The translations under genes and the position numbers were made by a program. The notes beneath the pieces were generated by a model. That model was given only the letters and a program-made list of their open reading frames with translations, was not told the origin of the DNA and did no database searches. Shown one piece after another: positions 16,727 through 24,591 of a stretch of DNA of 64,000 nt (the first letter of the stretch is position 1; every line of letters begins with the position of its first letter). The stretch spans positions 645,262-709,261 of the forward strand of contig KE159810.1 in NCBI GenBank assembly GCA_000403495.2. The letters run 5' to 3'. Origin of the DNA: Lachnospiraceae bacterium 10-1 (GTDB lineage Bacteria; Bacillota; Clostridia; Lachnospirales; Lachnospiraceae).

Positions 16727-17682
16727 TACACTTCCCTCTTCCTGACCGCCTCTACCTGGGCCACTCGTTTTCGTAATTGTTCTAACTGTTTATTATAAAA
16801 TGGATAATCATGAAGTGTGGTATTCCTTACACACACAGAATAGTCCCCATAAGTGGCACGTAATATCTTATCATATTCTGAAGGCACGGGTACCATAAAA
16901 TCTTCAAAAGGCATCCATTCCATTTCTTCAAACCAAGCTGTCTGATAAAACTTGCCAAACCTCAAATAGTCCAAATACATGGATAATTTGTCTGTTTTAT
17001 GTCTGCTGCCGGACATAACAATATCGTTTGCAAGCCCCCAAAGCCTCGCCGACAATTCATTCCGACAATCCTCAGAAGTGTTTTCTGATAAACCATTTCT
17101 GTCAATTGTCACATCACACTTCTTCTCCAGCAAATTCAATATTTCATTTAACTTTTTATTTTTTTCCCCGCTTTTTGCCAGCAAAGCTGCCTGTCTTGCT
17201 GCTTTAAATAAACTAAGCCTTAAAGAAGTTTCTTCGCCTTCTTCAAGGAAATCCAACGGAAACACATCGATTCCCACTATAAATGGACATCCATGAAACT
17301 TCTTTAAATGTTCCGGTTCCATACTGATAGAATCGCTGTTTGCAACACAGGAATGATATTCCGGATACCAGCTTTCGAGTAACGGGCTTCTTACCACATA
17401 TCCTTCAGGAAGCTCCTTGGGAAGATATTGAAGAAGCTGTATATAATCATCTCTTTTCAGGCAAATATCTATATCGTCATCCCAAGGAATAAATCCTTTA
17501 TGCCTGACTGCACCAAGCAGAGAGCCAAAGGCCATATACCAAGTCAGCCCATGCCTCTCACACACCTTAGCAATTTCACTTAAAACTTCCAGTTCTGCCG
17601 CCCACACAGTTTTCATGGTAACATCCACCTGAAAGTTTTCTCTTATTTCTGCCTGAAAAAATCCATCTGCAAAACCTAACAT
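16726..17682 (-). CDS. LicD-family phosphotransferase (3)
   Basis: This 318-residue paralogue starts MLGFADGFFQAEIRENFQVD and shares YMAFGSLLGAVRHKGFIPWD and DDIDICLKRDDY with the other three. The conserved HGCPFIVGIDVFPLDFL follows in the middle. The YAAYGTLLGA of its neighbours is YMAFGSLLGA here and the DIDIW position is DIDIC, so its pocket probably differs. The stop codon overlaps the start of the next copy and the start lies 21 bases after copy 2. It is cytoplasmic with no signal peptide. Confidence 0.85.
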   Translation of the reverse strand: MLGFADGFFQAEIRENFQVDVTMKTVWAAELEVLSEIAKVCERHGLTWYMAFGSLLGAVRHKGFIPWDDDIDICLKRDDYIQLLQYLPKELPEGYVVRSPLLESWYPEYHSCVANSDSISMEPEHLKKFHGCPFIVGIDVFPLDFLEEGEETSLRLSLFKAARQAALLAKSGEKNKKLNEILNLLEKKCDVTIDRNGLSENTSEDCRNELSARLWGLANDIVMSGSRHKTDKLSMYLDYLRFGKFYQTAWFEEMEWMPFEDFMVPVPSEYDKILRATYGDYSVCVRNTTLHDYPFYNKQLEQLRKRVAQVEAVRKREV

Positions 17683-17703
17683 TTGTTATCCGTTTCCATA
17701 AAT

Positions 17704-18657
17704 TTAAAATTGTTCTGCTTCCATTTTACGAATCATCTCTCTCATCTGCTCCAGCTGTTTTTGATACATAGGATAGCCATGCATTGTTGCATTTCTGATC
17801 CTCATATGATAATCTCCGTAAATTATCTTCAAAATGGAATCGTATCCTGCAGGTACCGGCACCCCGAAGCCTTCAAATGCAGCATAGTCTGCTGCGTCGA
17901 ACCATTCTTTCTGATAAACCTTATGATTCCAATTGATATAATCCATGTACATCACAAGTGAATCACTTGCTTTCTTACCATATTCCATGACTACCTGATT
18001 GCCCAGCCAATATAACTTGGAAACAAGTGCTTTCTTTTGCTCCGGTTTAAGAAGCTCCGGCTCAAAAGAAGCATCACACCTGCTTTGTAGAAAAGAAAGC
18101 GCTTTTTGCAGTCTGACAAAATTTTCAGGTGTCCTTTCTTCTTTATTTACCATAGTAGCTGTAGTGCTTATCACATCAAACAACTCCTTCTCTTTTTCAT
18201 GTGCTTCCATATCCTGAGGAAGATAATCCAAAGGAAAAATATCCACTCCCACTACAAAAGGACAGCCATGAAAATTCTGCAATCGTTTAGGTTCAATACT
18301 TACTGAGCCTGCATTTAATACACAGGAATGAAATTGCAGATAACCCAATTCAGACATAGGACTATGAAGCAAATACCCTTCCGGAAGTTCTTTAGGCGCA
18401 ATTTGAAGAAAACGCATATAATCTTCCCGCTTCATCCAGATATCCATATCGTCATCCCAGGGAATGAATCCCTCATGCCGAATCGCCCCAAGCAGTGTTC
18501 CATAGGCTGCATACCAGGTTATATCATGTCTTTCACATATTTCAGCAATTTCACGAAGAACCTCCAGTTCTGCCGCCCATACAGTTTTCATGGTGGCATC
18601 CACGAGGAATCCTTCTATTTCCTGTGCATCAAAAAACTCTTTTGGAAAGTTTAACAT
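17704..18657 (-). CDS. LicD-family phosphotransferase (2)
   Basis: This 317-residue copy starts MLNFPKEFFDAQEIEGFLVD and has WYAAYGTLLGAIRHEGFIPW followed by DDDMDIWMKREDY (the second acidic position is DMD instead of DID), then HGCPFVVGVDIFPLDYL. The C-terminal part (AAFEGFGVPVPAGYDSILK, YGDYHMRIRN) matches the other copies. Its ATG overlaps the stop of copy 1 by one base, which points to a translationally coupled array that arose by duplication. Confidence 0.85.
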   Translation of the reverse strand: MLNFPKEFFDAQEIEGFLVDATMKTVWAAELEVLREIAEICERHDITWYAAYGTLLGAIRHEGFIPWDDDMDIWMKREDYMRFLQIAPKELPEGYLLHSPMSELGYLQFHSCVLNAGSVSIEPKRLQNFHGCPFVVGVDIFPLDYLPQDMEAHEKEKELFDVISTTATMVNKEERTPENFVRLQKALSFLQSRCDASFEPELLKPEQKKALVSKLYWLGNQVVMEYGKKASDSLVMYMDYINWNHKVYQKEWFDAADYAAFEGFGVPVPAGYDSILKIIYGDYHMRIRNATMHGYPMYQKQLEQMREMIRKMEAEQF

Positions 18658-19661
18658 TATTGCTCCTTTAGCTCTTCCATACGTTTCCGTTTAGCCTCTG
18701 CAATCAACTCTTCAATTCTGGCGTACTTCTCTTCAAGCCCTCCTACCACCTCACGCATATGCTTGAGCTGCTTATTATATAGAGGATACTCATGCATTCC
18801 TGTTGACATTACACGAATATTATAGTTTCCATAAATCTTTTTCAAAACCTCATCATAGCCTACAGGAACAGGTATTAGAAATCCCTCAAAAGGCTGCTGG
18901 ACCGCTTTTTCAAACCACTCTTTTTTATAAATTTTATGATCCCATCTGGCATAATCCATGTATTGCACCAAGTAATCGCCATCTTCTTCATTATAGCATG
19001 TACATAATTGATTGGCTACTTTATATACAGCCGAAATTAACATTTTTCCTTCCAGCTTTTCCCTTTCAAGATTTACTCCACATATATCCTCTATGGTGTC
19101 TAAAGCATCCTGCAAATCCTCTTCATCTTCTTCTGTTCTCTCCTCCTGTTTTAGCAGCATAGCTGTCAGACCAAGAAGATAAAAAATTGAGTGCTGCCCC
19201 TGTCGTTCTTCTTCATCATTAGGTAAATAGTCCAACGGAAAAATGTCTACACCTACCAGGAAGGGACAACCATGAAACCTTTGAAGCCGCTCTTTCTCTA
19301 CACTAATTGTATTTGCATTAAAAACACAGGAATGAAACTCCTTATACCCTCTTTCAGTTAATGGACTTTCTACAATATAACCTTTAGGAAGCTCTTTGGG
19401 CGCTATTTCCATAAATTTATCATAATCTTCCCGCTTCATCCAAATATCAATGTCATCATCCCATGGAACATACCCCTCGTGACGGATAGCTCCTAATAAT
19501 GTCCCATAAGCTGCAAACCATTGCAATCCATGCCGCTCACATATTTCTGCAATTTCCCGAAGAACTTCCATCTCCGCCGACCAGAATATTTTCATGGTCT
19601 TGTCAATGGTAAATCCTTCCCTTACTTCTTCCTCAAAAAATTCCTGTGGAAAATCTAACAT
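18657..19661 (-). CDS. LicD-family phosphotransferase (1, first after flagellin)
   Basis: This 334-residue copy runs from the ATG at 19661, which has AAGGAG upstream; the frame is open further but that part overlaps the flagellin terminator and gene. It starts MLDFPQEFFEEEVREGFTID, then WFAAYGTLLGAIRHEGYVPW and DDDIDIWMKREDY. The last 35 residues are a charged helix (EELIAEAKRKRMEELKEQ) absent from the other copies. It lies just after the flagellin terminator, so transcription of the array may depend on read-through from the flagellin promoter; no separate promoter is visible in the 25 bases between. Confidence 0.85.
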   Translation of the reverse strand: MLDFPQEFFEEEVREGFTIDKTMKIFWSAEMEVLREIAEICERHGLQWFAAYGTLLGAIRHEGYVPWDDDIDIWMKREDYDKFMEIAPKELPKGYIVESPLTERGYKEFHSCVFNANTISVEKERLQRFHGCPFLVGVDIFPLDYLPNDEEERQGQHSIFYLLGLTAMLLKQEERTEEDEEDLQDALDTIEDICGVNLEREKLEGKMLISAVYKVANQLCTCYNEEDGDYLVQYMDYARWDHKIYKKEWFEKAVQQPFEGFLIPVPVGYDEVLKKIYGNYNIRVMSTGMHEYPLYNKQLKHMREVVGGLEEKYARIEELIAEAKRKRMEELKEQ

Positions 19662-19674
19662 AATATTTCTCCTT

Positions 19675-19710
19675 AATGAAAAAATTAGGAGCTGACTAAA
19701 GTCAGCTCCT
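19675..19710 (-). terminator. Flagellin terminator
   Basis: AGGAGCTGAC, a 4-base loop and GTCAGCTCCT form a perfect 10-bp GC-rich stem followed on the minus strand by AATTTTTTC. It stands 27 bases after the flagellin stop and 26 bases before licD1. Leaky termination here would set flagellin to modification-enzyme stoichiometry. Confidence 0.9.
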
Positions 19711-19737
19711 ATGGTAGTTTTAATTAATTTGCAACGA

Positions 19738-20550
19738 TTAACCCAGAAGAGACAATACACCCTGATTGGTCTGGTTAGCCTGTGCCAACATTGCCTGACC
19801 TGCCTGAGCAAGGATCTGGTTGTTGGAGTACTTAACCATCTCTGTAGCCATATCTGTATCACGGATAGAGGACTCAGCACTTGTTGTATTCTCTACAACG
19901 TTATCCAGGTTGTTAATTGTGTGCTCAAGTCTGTTCTGAACAGCACCAAGTTTAGCTCTCTGCAGGTTGAGGTTCTTAATAGCCTTCTTAACACTCTTGT
20001 TCAAAGCACCTGCTGCACTCTGTGTCTTAGCGTTACCACTAAGGCTAAGAGATGCGCAGCTCATTGCTCCGATACTCAGTGTAATAAACTGTGACTGTTC
20101 TGCACCTACCTGAAGTTTAACACCTGAAGAGCAGCTACCATTTAAGAGCATTCTCTCATTAAATGTTGTGGTAGAAGCTACACGGTCGATTTCACTCATG
20201 AGCTGCTGTACTTCCAGATCAATGTAGGAACGGTCTTCTGACTGAAGAGTTCCGTTTGCACCTTTAACTGCCAACTCATTCAGACGCTGTAACATATCAT
20301 GTACTTCATTCAAAGCACCTTCTGCTGTCTGCACCATGGAAATACCATCCTGTGCGTTCAAAGAAGCCTGTGTAAGACCTCTTACCTGACGTCTCATCTT
20401 CTCGGACATTGCCAAACCAGCTGCATCATCTGCTGCACGGTTTACTTTGTAACCAGAAGATAATTTTTCTGTTGACTTAGCCTGTGTTTTTGTTGTCAGT
20501 CCTAACATTCTGTTAGAGTTCATTGCTGTAAGATTGTGTTGTACTACCAT
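19738..20550 (-). CDS. fliC: Flagellin
   Basis: This 270-residue flagellin runs from ATG 20550, with AAGGAGG nine bases upstream; the frame is open 29 codons further but through the leader. The N-terminal D0/D1 part (MVVQHNLTAMNSNRMLGL, KLSSGYKVNRAADDAAGLA) and the C-terminal part (NNLDNVVENTTSAESSIRDT, ILAQAGQAMLAQANQ) are well conserved. The central variable domain is almost absent, giving a short filament protein. Ser/Thr-rich residues in the short middle (TSTTTF-like, SCSSGVKL) are possible glycosylation sites for Maf. The gene has its own sigma-28 promoter, a long structured leader and a strong terminator, and stands next to the modification island. Confidence 0.95.
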   Translation of the reverse strand: MVVQHNLTAMNSNRMLGLTTKTQAKSTEKLSSGYKVNRAADDAAGLAMSEKMRRQVRGLTQASLNAQDGISMVQTAEGALNEVHDMLQRLNELAVKGANGTLQSEDRSYIDLEVQQLMSEIDRVASTTTFNERMLLNGSCSSGVKLQVGAEQSQFITLSIGAMSCASLSLSGNAKTQSAAGALNKSVKKAIKNLNLQRAKLGAVQNRLEHTINNLDNVVENTTSAESSIRDTDMATEMVKYSNNQILAQAGQAMLAQANQTNQGVLSLLG

Positions 20551-20717
20551 AATATATTCCTCCTTGAATTTAATGCCGCTTCCCTGCGACCATTTTTGTT
20601 GATTGTAATGATTCCTGAAAGTCGTACGCTCCTCCAAGAGTCATTACAGAATCGTAAAACTGAAACCCTTAGTTTCCGGAACTTTCACTCTTTAAGTTGT
20701 TTGTTCCGCTTTACTTG
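20551..20717 (-). promoter_or_regulatory. Flagellin 5' leader with GGA-rich CsrA-type elements
   Basis: The leader is about 165 bases from the predicted start to the ATG. It holds several GGA motifs. One lies within a small hairpin CTC-TTGGAG-GAG (20629-20640) with GGA in the loop, which is the classic CsrA-binding arrangement. Another is in the ribosome site itself (CAAGGAGGAA). An outer stem GTAATGA/TCATTAC (20605-20611 with 20641-20647) encloses the first. csrA and fliW are encoded 4 kb away. CsrA control of flagellin translation is known in Bacillus subtilis; here it is inferred. Confidence 0.6.
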
Positions 20718-20723
20718 TATTAT

Positions 20724-20750
20724 ATATCGGATGCTTCTCCGAATACTTAA
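20724..20750 (-). promoter_or_regulatory. Sigma-28 promoter of flagellin
   Basis: On the minus strand TTAA (20747-20750), 15 bases and TCCGATAT (20724-20731). The -10 half is identical to those of the glycan operon and flaG; the -35 half has one mismatch from TAAA. Confidence 0.85.
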
Positions 20751-20770
20751 TACCTTTTTTAAAAATTTTT

Positions 20771-21247
20771 TTATTTTTTTTGATCCATAATTTGTGATGA
20801 TATGGCACTGGTATCGCTCATGCTTTTATAATAATTAAGAACTGTTTTTGATGCCTGCCTGCCTTGTCTTATTTCATGCTTTTTCTTTGAGAAATATTCC
20901 TCGACCAGCTTTTTATTCCTGCTTTCCTTAGCCTGAATGGAGACACTTTTTTCCGTCACCTTTGTGATCAGCTCCTGTATCCGTTTGATCTGATCTTTAT
21001 ACGCATCCTTATTTGTACTCAGTTGTTCTTTTACCCGCTCATACAGAGTTTCAAACCCATCATCCAAAGCTGTCAGTTTTTGGATTAACTCATCTTTCTG
21101 CCCCATATTGGCATCCAGCTCTTCCATTGATACTTTTTCCTGCTTTAAAAGACTTTCCTGCTCTGCGGTATAGTCTTCTATTTCATCAAGTACCAATACC
21201 TTTTTTTCAAGACTTTCTTCCAATATTCCTAAATAATTTTCAATCAT
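20771..21247 (-). CDS. FliT/FlgN-like small coiled-coil flagellar chaperone (putative)
   Basis: This 158-residue, almost entirely helical, charged protein starts at ATG 21247, which overlaps the fliS stop as ATGA, with GGAAAGG upstream. It has no recognised catalytic motif; heptad-like Leu/Ile spacing runs over residues 5-110 (ILEESLEKKVLVLDEIEDYT, ITKVTEKSVSIQAKESR). The position after fliD-fliS is that of fliT, an export chaperone for FliD in many bacteria, but sequence similarity is not evident by eye. The call therefore rests on size, helicity and context. Confidence 0.5.
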   Translation of the reverse strand: MIENYLGILEESLEKKVLVLDEIEDYTAEQESLLKQEKVSMEELDANMGQKDELIQKLTALDDGFETLYERVKEQLSTNKDAYKDQIKRIQELITKVTEKSVSIQAKESRNKKLVEEYFSKKKHEIRQGRQASKTVLNYYKSMSDTSAISSQIMDQKK

Positions 21248-21630
21248 AGGTTTCCTTTCCCACGGTTGATGCGCATAACTTCTTTCCATGTATCACGGAT
21301 TGAACGCAGATGTGTATTTACTTCCTTCAGAATTTCCACATCCTTTTTCATGTTTGCTTGAAACAACCGCCTTTGAAGATAATCGTACATACGGTCATAT
21401 TCTTTGGCAACTGCATACTGCATGTCGAGTGTATTTCGAAGGTAAGCTATGATGTTCTCAACCTTGACTATATTGCTATGAGCCTTCATAACATTTTTCT
21501 GCTCGGCTGCATCAATTGCTATATTGCAGAATTTAATGGCTCCTTCATAAAGCATTAATGTCAGTTCCGCTGGTGATGCGGTCATTATCTTATTATTATT
21601 ATATTGTGCAAAAGCATTGGGCAATGCCAT
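21244..21630 (-). CDS. fliS: Flagellar export chaperone FliS
   Basis: This 128-residue helical chaperone of flagellin begins ALPNAFAQYNNNKIMTASP, matching the FliS start (xYxxxxVxTASPxELxLMLY). ELTLMLYEGAIKFCNIA follows. It binds the C-terminal D0 region of flagellin and keeps it unfolded until export. It is 4 bases after fliD and its TGA overlaps the ATG of the FliT-like gene, so all three are translationally linked. Confidence 0.92.
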   Translation of the reverse strand: MALPNAFAQYNNNKIMTASPAELTLMLYEGAIKFCNIAIDAAEQKNVMKAHSNIVKVENIIAYLRNTLDMQYAVAKEYDRMYDYLQRRLFQANMKKDVEILKEVNTHLRSIRDTWKEVMRINRGKGNL

Positions 21631-21634
21631 CTTA

Positions 21635-23761
21635 TCAGCCTCCTAATAAACTTGTTACCGCACTGGCGTTAGACTGCATTTTAGCAAGCGCAGTTTCCAT
21701 TTTACTGAATTTTGCATACCATTTATCTTCATATTCAGTAAGTTTTGCTTCCATCTCCTTGATCTTAGAGGTGTAATCATCATAATCAGATTTCATCTTC
21801 TTATCATCATAGAAACTTCCATAAGAACGGTAACCATTCACTGATTTAGATAACTCAGTCATCTTTGTATCCAGGTTTCTGGACAGCTTTGTGAAGAAAG
21901 AAATTACAGTATCCGGATCATTGCTGATCATTGTTTTCAGCTTATCCTCTTTATTCATGGTAGCTGCGTCATCCGGATCACCGGCAATATGATATGCATG
22001 ACGTTCATTATCCGCCGCCTCAAAATATCCAAGGGGCTCAATGCCAAAATCAAACAAATACATCGTTTTGCCATTTATATCAATGCCTCCAGCCATAATG
22101 CCGCTCATAGCAGTAGAGACACTGGATATGTTTTCATCTTTGCGGAGAATGGAATCCTTAACTTTCTGTTCCCACTTTTCTATGTCTTTCTCAGACATAG
22201 AAGCTTTTTCTTCATCTGTTAATGGTTCATATCCTTTGGCACTTTCTGCATTGTACAGTTTATCCATTTCATTGAGTACTGCATTATATTCCTTCAGGAA
22301 ATTCTTGATCATATCATAGATACCATCTGTATCCTGCTCAGTGGTAACAGTAATCTCTTCATTTTCAGCAGTAGTTGCTAATGCAGTAAAGGTCAATCCA
22401 TTAATCTCAAAGGTGTTATCATTGTTTTCATATCTGGCGCCATTTAAGTAAATCACTGCATCCTGCCCGTCAATTTTGGTGGCAGCCCTGTCAGGATTAA
22501 TTGCAATGCCATTTTCAATGACACCTGCTGCATAAGATGCTTTATCAAAGTATCTGTCTTCCACTTCACCCTGAAGCTTGCCTGTTGCAGTTGCAGTGTA
22601 CGTGCCATCACCATTATCTGTCACGTTGATGTAGCTTTCTACTTTAGCCAGTTCATCTCCATATTGTGCGAGATTATCCTGCTGTTTTTTAACTGCCTGG
22701 GCATCAGACAGTTTCTCTGTAAGAGCGTCTGCTTCCTTCACCAGTTTATCCAGCTCCTCTTGTGCTGCCTTTTTCTGGTCAGGATCCGTTATTTTCTCAA
22801 TTTCTTCCTGTTTTTCCTTAATTGCTTTATTCGTTTTATCTCTTTCATTTGCATATTCTTCCACTGATTTCAAAGGATCATCTTTATATTTCTCGTTGAT
22901 CTCATCAATCTTATCCTGTGCAGCCTTCATGGAGTCCTTCAGACTCTTGTATTGATTCAGATAAGAATTCTTTCTGGATTCCACATCTTTGTCAATCATT
23001 TCCTGCATGTTGGCAAGGGTAGCAGCTTTGTCAATCTGCCCCAAGCCGTCTTTTACCACATATTTGGCAAATTTCTCATATTCTGCCATAGTCGCTTTGT
23101 CTTTGGTGATATCGGTCTGAATGCCGAGCGCTTCCAGCGCACTTGCACCAACACTTCCGGACGCAGTAATGCTAAAATCATTTTTAGTTCCTGATTCCTT
23201 GGAACTAATGCTAATTCTCTGCCATTTTTCATCAAAGCTGGCATTTAATCCTGCATTCTTAAGTTGTGTAAGTACATCGGAAATTGTGGTATTATCATTT
23301 ACTGCAACATCAATATCCTTATCACCGGTTTTGATATTGATGACTCCATCACCGCCTATAAACCCTTTCATGTCGCTTAATTTGGATAATGCGGTCAGCT
23401 TACCGCCGCTATTGCTTTCCACTGTTGCGCCTGTCAGATATCCGTTTTTAGCCAGACTTTCAATTTTCAGCGACTGAACACCATTAACTGCATTGGCTCC
23501 TGTAATAACACTGACAGCACTGCTGTTTGAAACCTTGGTTGTTTTCTTAGTGTAAGCATCTGAAAATTTCATGTTTGCCAGATATTTCTGTTGAAGAGAC
23601 CTTAGTTTACTATTTAAGCCCTTCCAAGCCTCCTGCTTCCAGTTCAAAGAAGTCTGTGCCTTTTTCTGCTTATCAACTTTGGTCCTTCTTACAGCTACTA
23701 ATTCCTGAATAATAGATTCTGTATCAAGTCCGGACATCATGCCGGTCATACGTAATGCCAT
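21635..23761 (-). CDS. fliD: Flagellar filament cap FliD with a long helical insertion
   Basis: FliD caps the filament and guides flagellin assembly. The N-terminal motif MTGMMSGLDTESIIQELVAV and the FliD_C region near the end (FLKEYNAVLNEMDKLYNA) are clear. At 708 residues it is much longer than the usual 400-550. The extra length is mainly a charged helical stretch at about residues 222-375 with coiled-coil character (KEKQEEIEKITDPDQKKAAQ, ELDKLVKEADALTEKL). This insertion would sit in the surface-exposed D2/D3 part of the cap. The start has AAGGAGG seven bases upstream. Confidence 0.92.
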   Translation of the reverse strand: MALRMTGMMSGLDTESIIQELVAVRRTKVDKQKKAQTSLNWKQEAWKGLNSKLRSLQQKYLANMKFSDAYTKKTTKVSNSSAVSVITGANAVNGVQSLKIESLAKNGYLTGATVESNSGGKLTALSKLSDMKGFIGGDGVINIKTGDKDIDVAVNDNTTISDVLTQLKNAGLNASFDEKWQRISISSKESGTKNDFSITASGSVGASALEALGIQTDITKDKATMAEYEKFAKYVVKDGLGQIDKAATLANMQEMIDKDVESRKNSYLNQYKSLKDSMKAAQDKIDEINEKYKDDPLKSVEEYANERDKTNKAIKEKQEEIEKITDPDQKKAAQEELDKLVKEADALTEKLSDAQAVKKQQDNLAQYGDELAKVESYINVTDNGDGTYTATATGKLQGEVEDRYFDKASYAAGVIENGIAINPDRAATKIDGQDAVIYLNGARYENNDNTFEINGLTFTALATTAENEEITVTTEQDTDGIYDMIKNFLKEYNAVLNEMDKLYNAESAKGYEPLTDEEKASMSEKDIEKWEQKVKDSILRKDENISSVSTAMSGIMAGGIDINGKTMYLFDFGIEPLGYFEAADNERHAYHIAGDPDDAATMNKEDKLKTMISNDPDTVISFFTKLSRNLDTKMTELSKSVNGYRSYGSFYDDKKMKSDYDDYTSKIKEMEAKLTEYEDKWYAKFSKMETALAKMQSNASAVTSLLGG

Positions 23762-23773
23762 AATCTGCCTCCT

Positions 23774-24223
23774 TTATCTTCTCTCATCAACAAGAATACC
23801 TGCCAGTTCCCATGCCTTGGCGATCATATCCAGGGTTTTTTCAGGGGGGATTTCCTTAATTACTTCCTTGGTGTCCTTATCCACGATCTTGATAGTTACC
23901 CTGTTTGTCTTATCATGAAATCCAAAAATCGCTTCAGAATGAGACATATTCTTATTCAATTGTTCAACGGCTTTCCGAATCTGCTCGTTGCTTGTTTGCT
24001 GCTGGTCAGCGAAACTGCCATTTTGACCGTCTTGACTGCTTTGTTCGCTCTGACTGTCCTGTTTCCCTGTTTCAGCTACTTTGACAGTTGTTGCGTCATG
24101 TGCAGTTACCTTATCCGGTGTCGCAACTTCCATGTTCTCTACCGCTGTCTTCTGCACAGGCTTAGCCTGCTGTGTTGTCTGTGCCTGAAATGTCATAGCA
24201 CTGCTTAATGGTTCTATTGCCAT
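23774..24223 (-). CDS. flaG: FlaG family flagellar protein
   Basis: This 149-residue protein starts at ATG 24223, just after GGAGGTGATTATA; an ATG 15 bases upstream lies on that ribosome site and is rejected. The N-terminal 85 residues are a low-complexity Gln/Ser/Thr-rich tail. The C-terminal 60 residues form the FlaG domain (LNKNMSHSEAIFGFHD, VTIKIVDKDTKEVIKEIPPE). FlaG affects filament length in other bacteria. It is first in the flaG-fliD-fliS-fliT-like operon under a sigma-28 promoter. Confidence 0.9.
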   Translation of the reverse strand: MAIEPLSSAMTFQAQTTQQAKPVQKTAVENMEVATPDKVTAHDATTVKVAETGKQDSQSEQSSQDGQNGSFADQQQTSNEQIRKAVEQLNKNMSHSEAIFGFHDKTNRVTIKIVDKDTKEVIKEIPPEKTLDMIAKAWELAGILVDERR

Positions 24224-24287
24224 TATAATCACCTCCATGTGATGTAATAAAATTAAAACTTTAGAGTTTTCCTGTCTTCTTTAGTAT

Positions 24288-24314
24288 ATATCGGAACAAG
24301 TTCAAAAAAATTTA
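24288..24314 (-). promoter_or_regulatory. Sigma-28 promoter of the flaG-fliD-fliS operon
   Basis: TAAA (24311-24314), 15 bases and TCCGATAT (24288-24295) on the minus strand, the same pattern as at 4203-4229. It lies 65 bases before the flaG start and just downstream of the csrA terminator. Confidence 0.88.
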
Positions 24315-24334
24315 TAGATAGAAAGAAAAAACTC

Positions 24335-24362
24335 ACAAAAAAGCTGTACTTTCGTACAGCTT
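24335..24362 (-). terminator. Terminator of the flgM-csrA operon
   Basis: AAGCTGTAC, a 4-base loop and GTACAGCTT form a 9-bp stem followed by TTTTTTG on the minus strand, 11 bases after the csrA stop. It separates csrA from the flaG promoter. Confidence 0.92.
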
Positions 24363-24372
24363 AAAAAAATTC

Positions 24373-24591
24373 TTATCCCAGCAAATTCCTCAATGCTTCC
24401 ATTGCACCTGTATTAACCGCATCCTTATTTGCTTCCTGAATCTGCTCATAAACCTCTTTTCGATATACCGGAACATCCTTCGGTGCGCTGATGCCTAACT
24501 TTATCTGCTCCCCTTTGATTTCAAGTACGGTAATCTCAATGTTGTTATTAATAATCAAGGCTTCATTTTTCTTTCTGGATAAAGCTAACAT
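24373..24591 (-). CDS. csrA: Carbon storage regulator CsrA
   Basis: This 72-residue RNA-binding dimer begins MLALSRKKNEALIINNNIEI and has the LGISAPKDVPVYRKEVYEQI core with the RNA-contacting Arg (VYRKEVYE). CsrA binds GGA motifs in leaders and blocks translation, notably of flagellin in Bacillus. Its ATG directly follows the fliW stop (TAAATG). FliW sequesters CsrA, and flagellin sequesters FliW, forming a known three-part homeostatic loop. All three genes are present in this window. Confidence 0.95.
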   Translation of the reverse strand: MLALSRKKNEALIINNNIEITVLEIKGEQIKLGISAPKDVPVYRKEVYEQIQEANKDAVNTGAMEALRNLLG

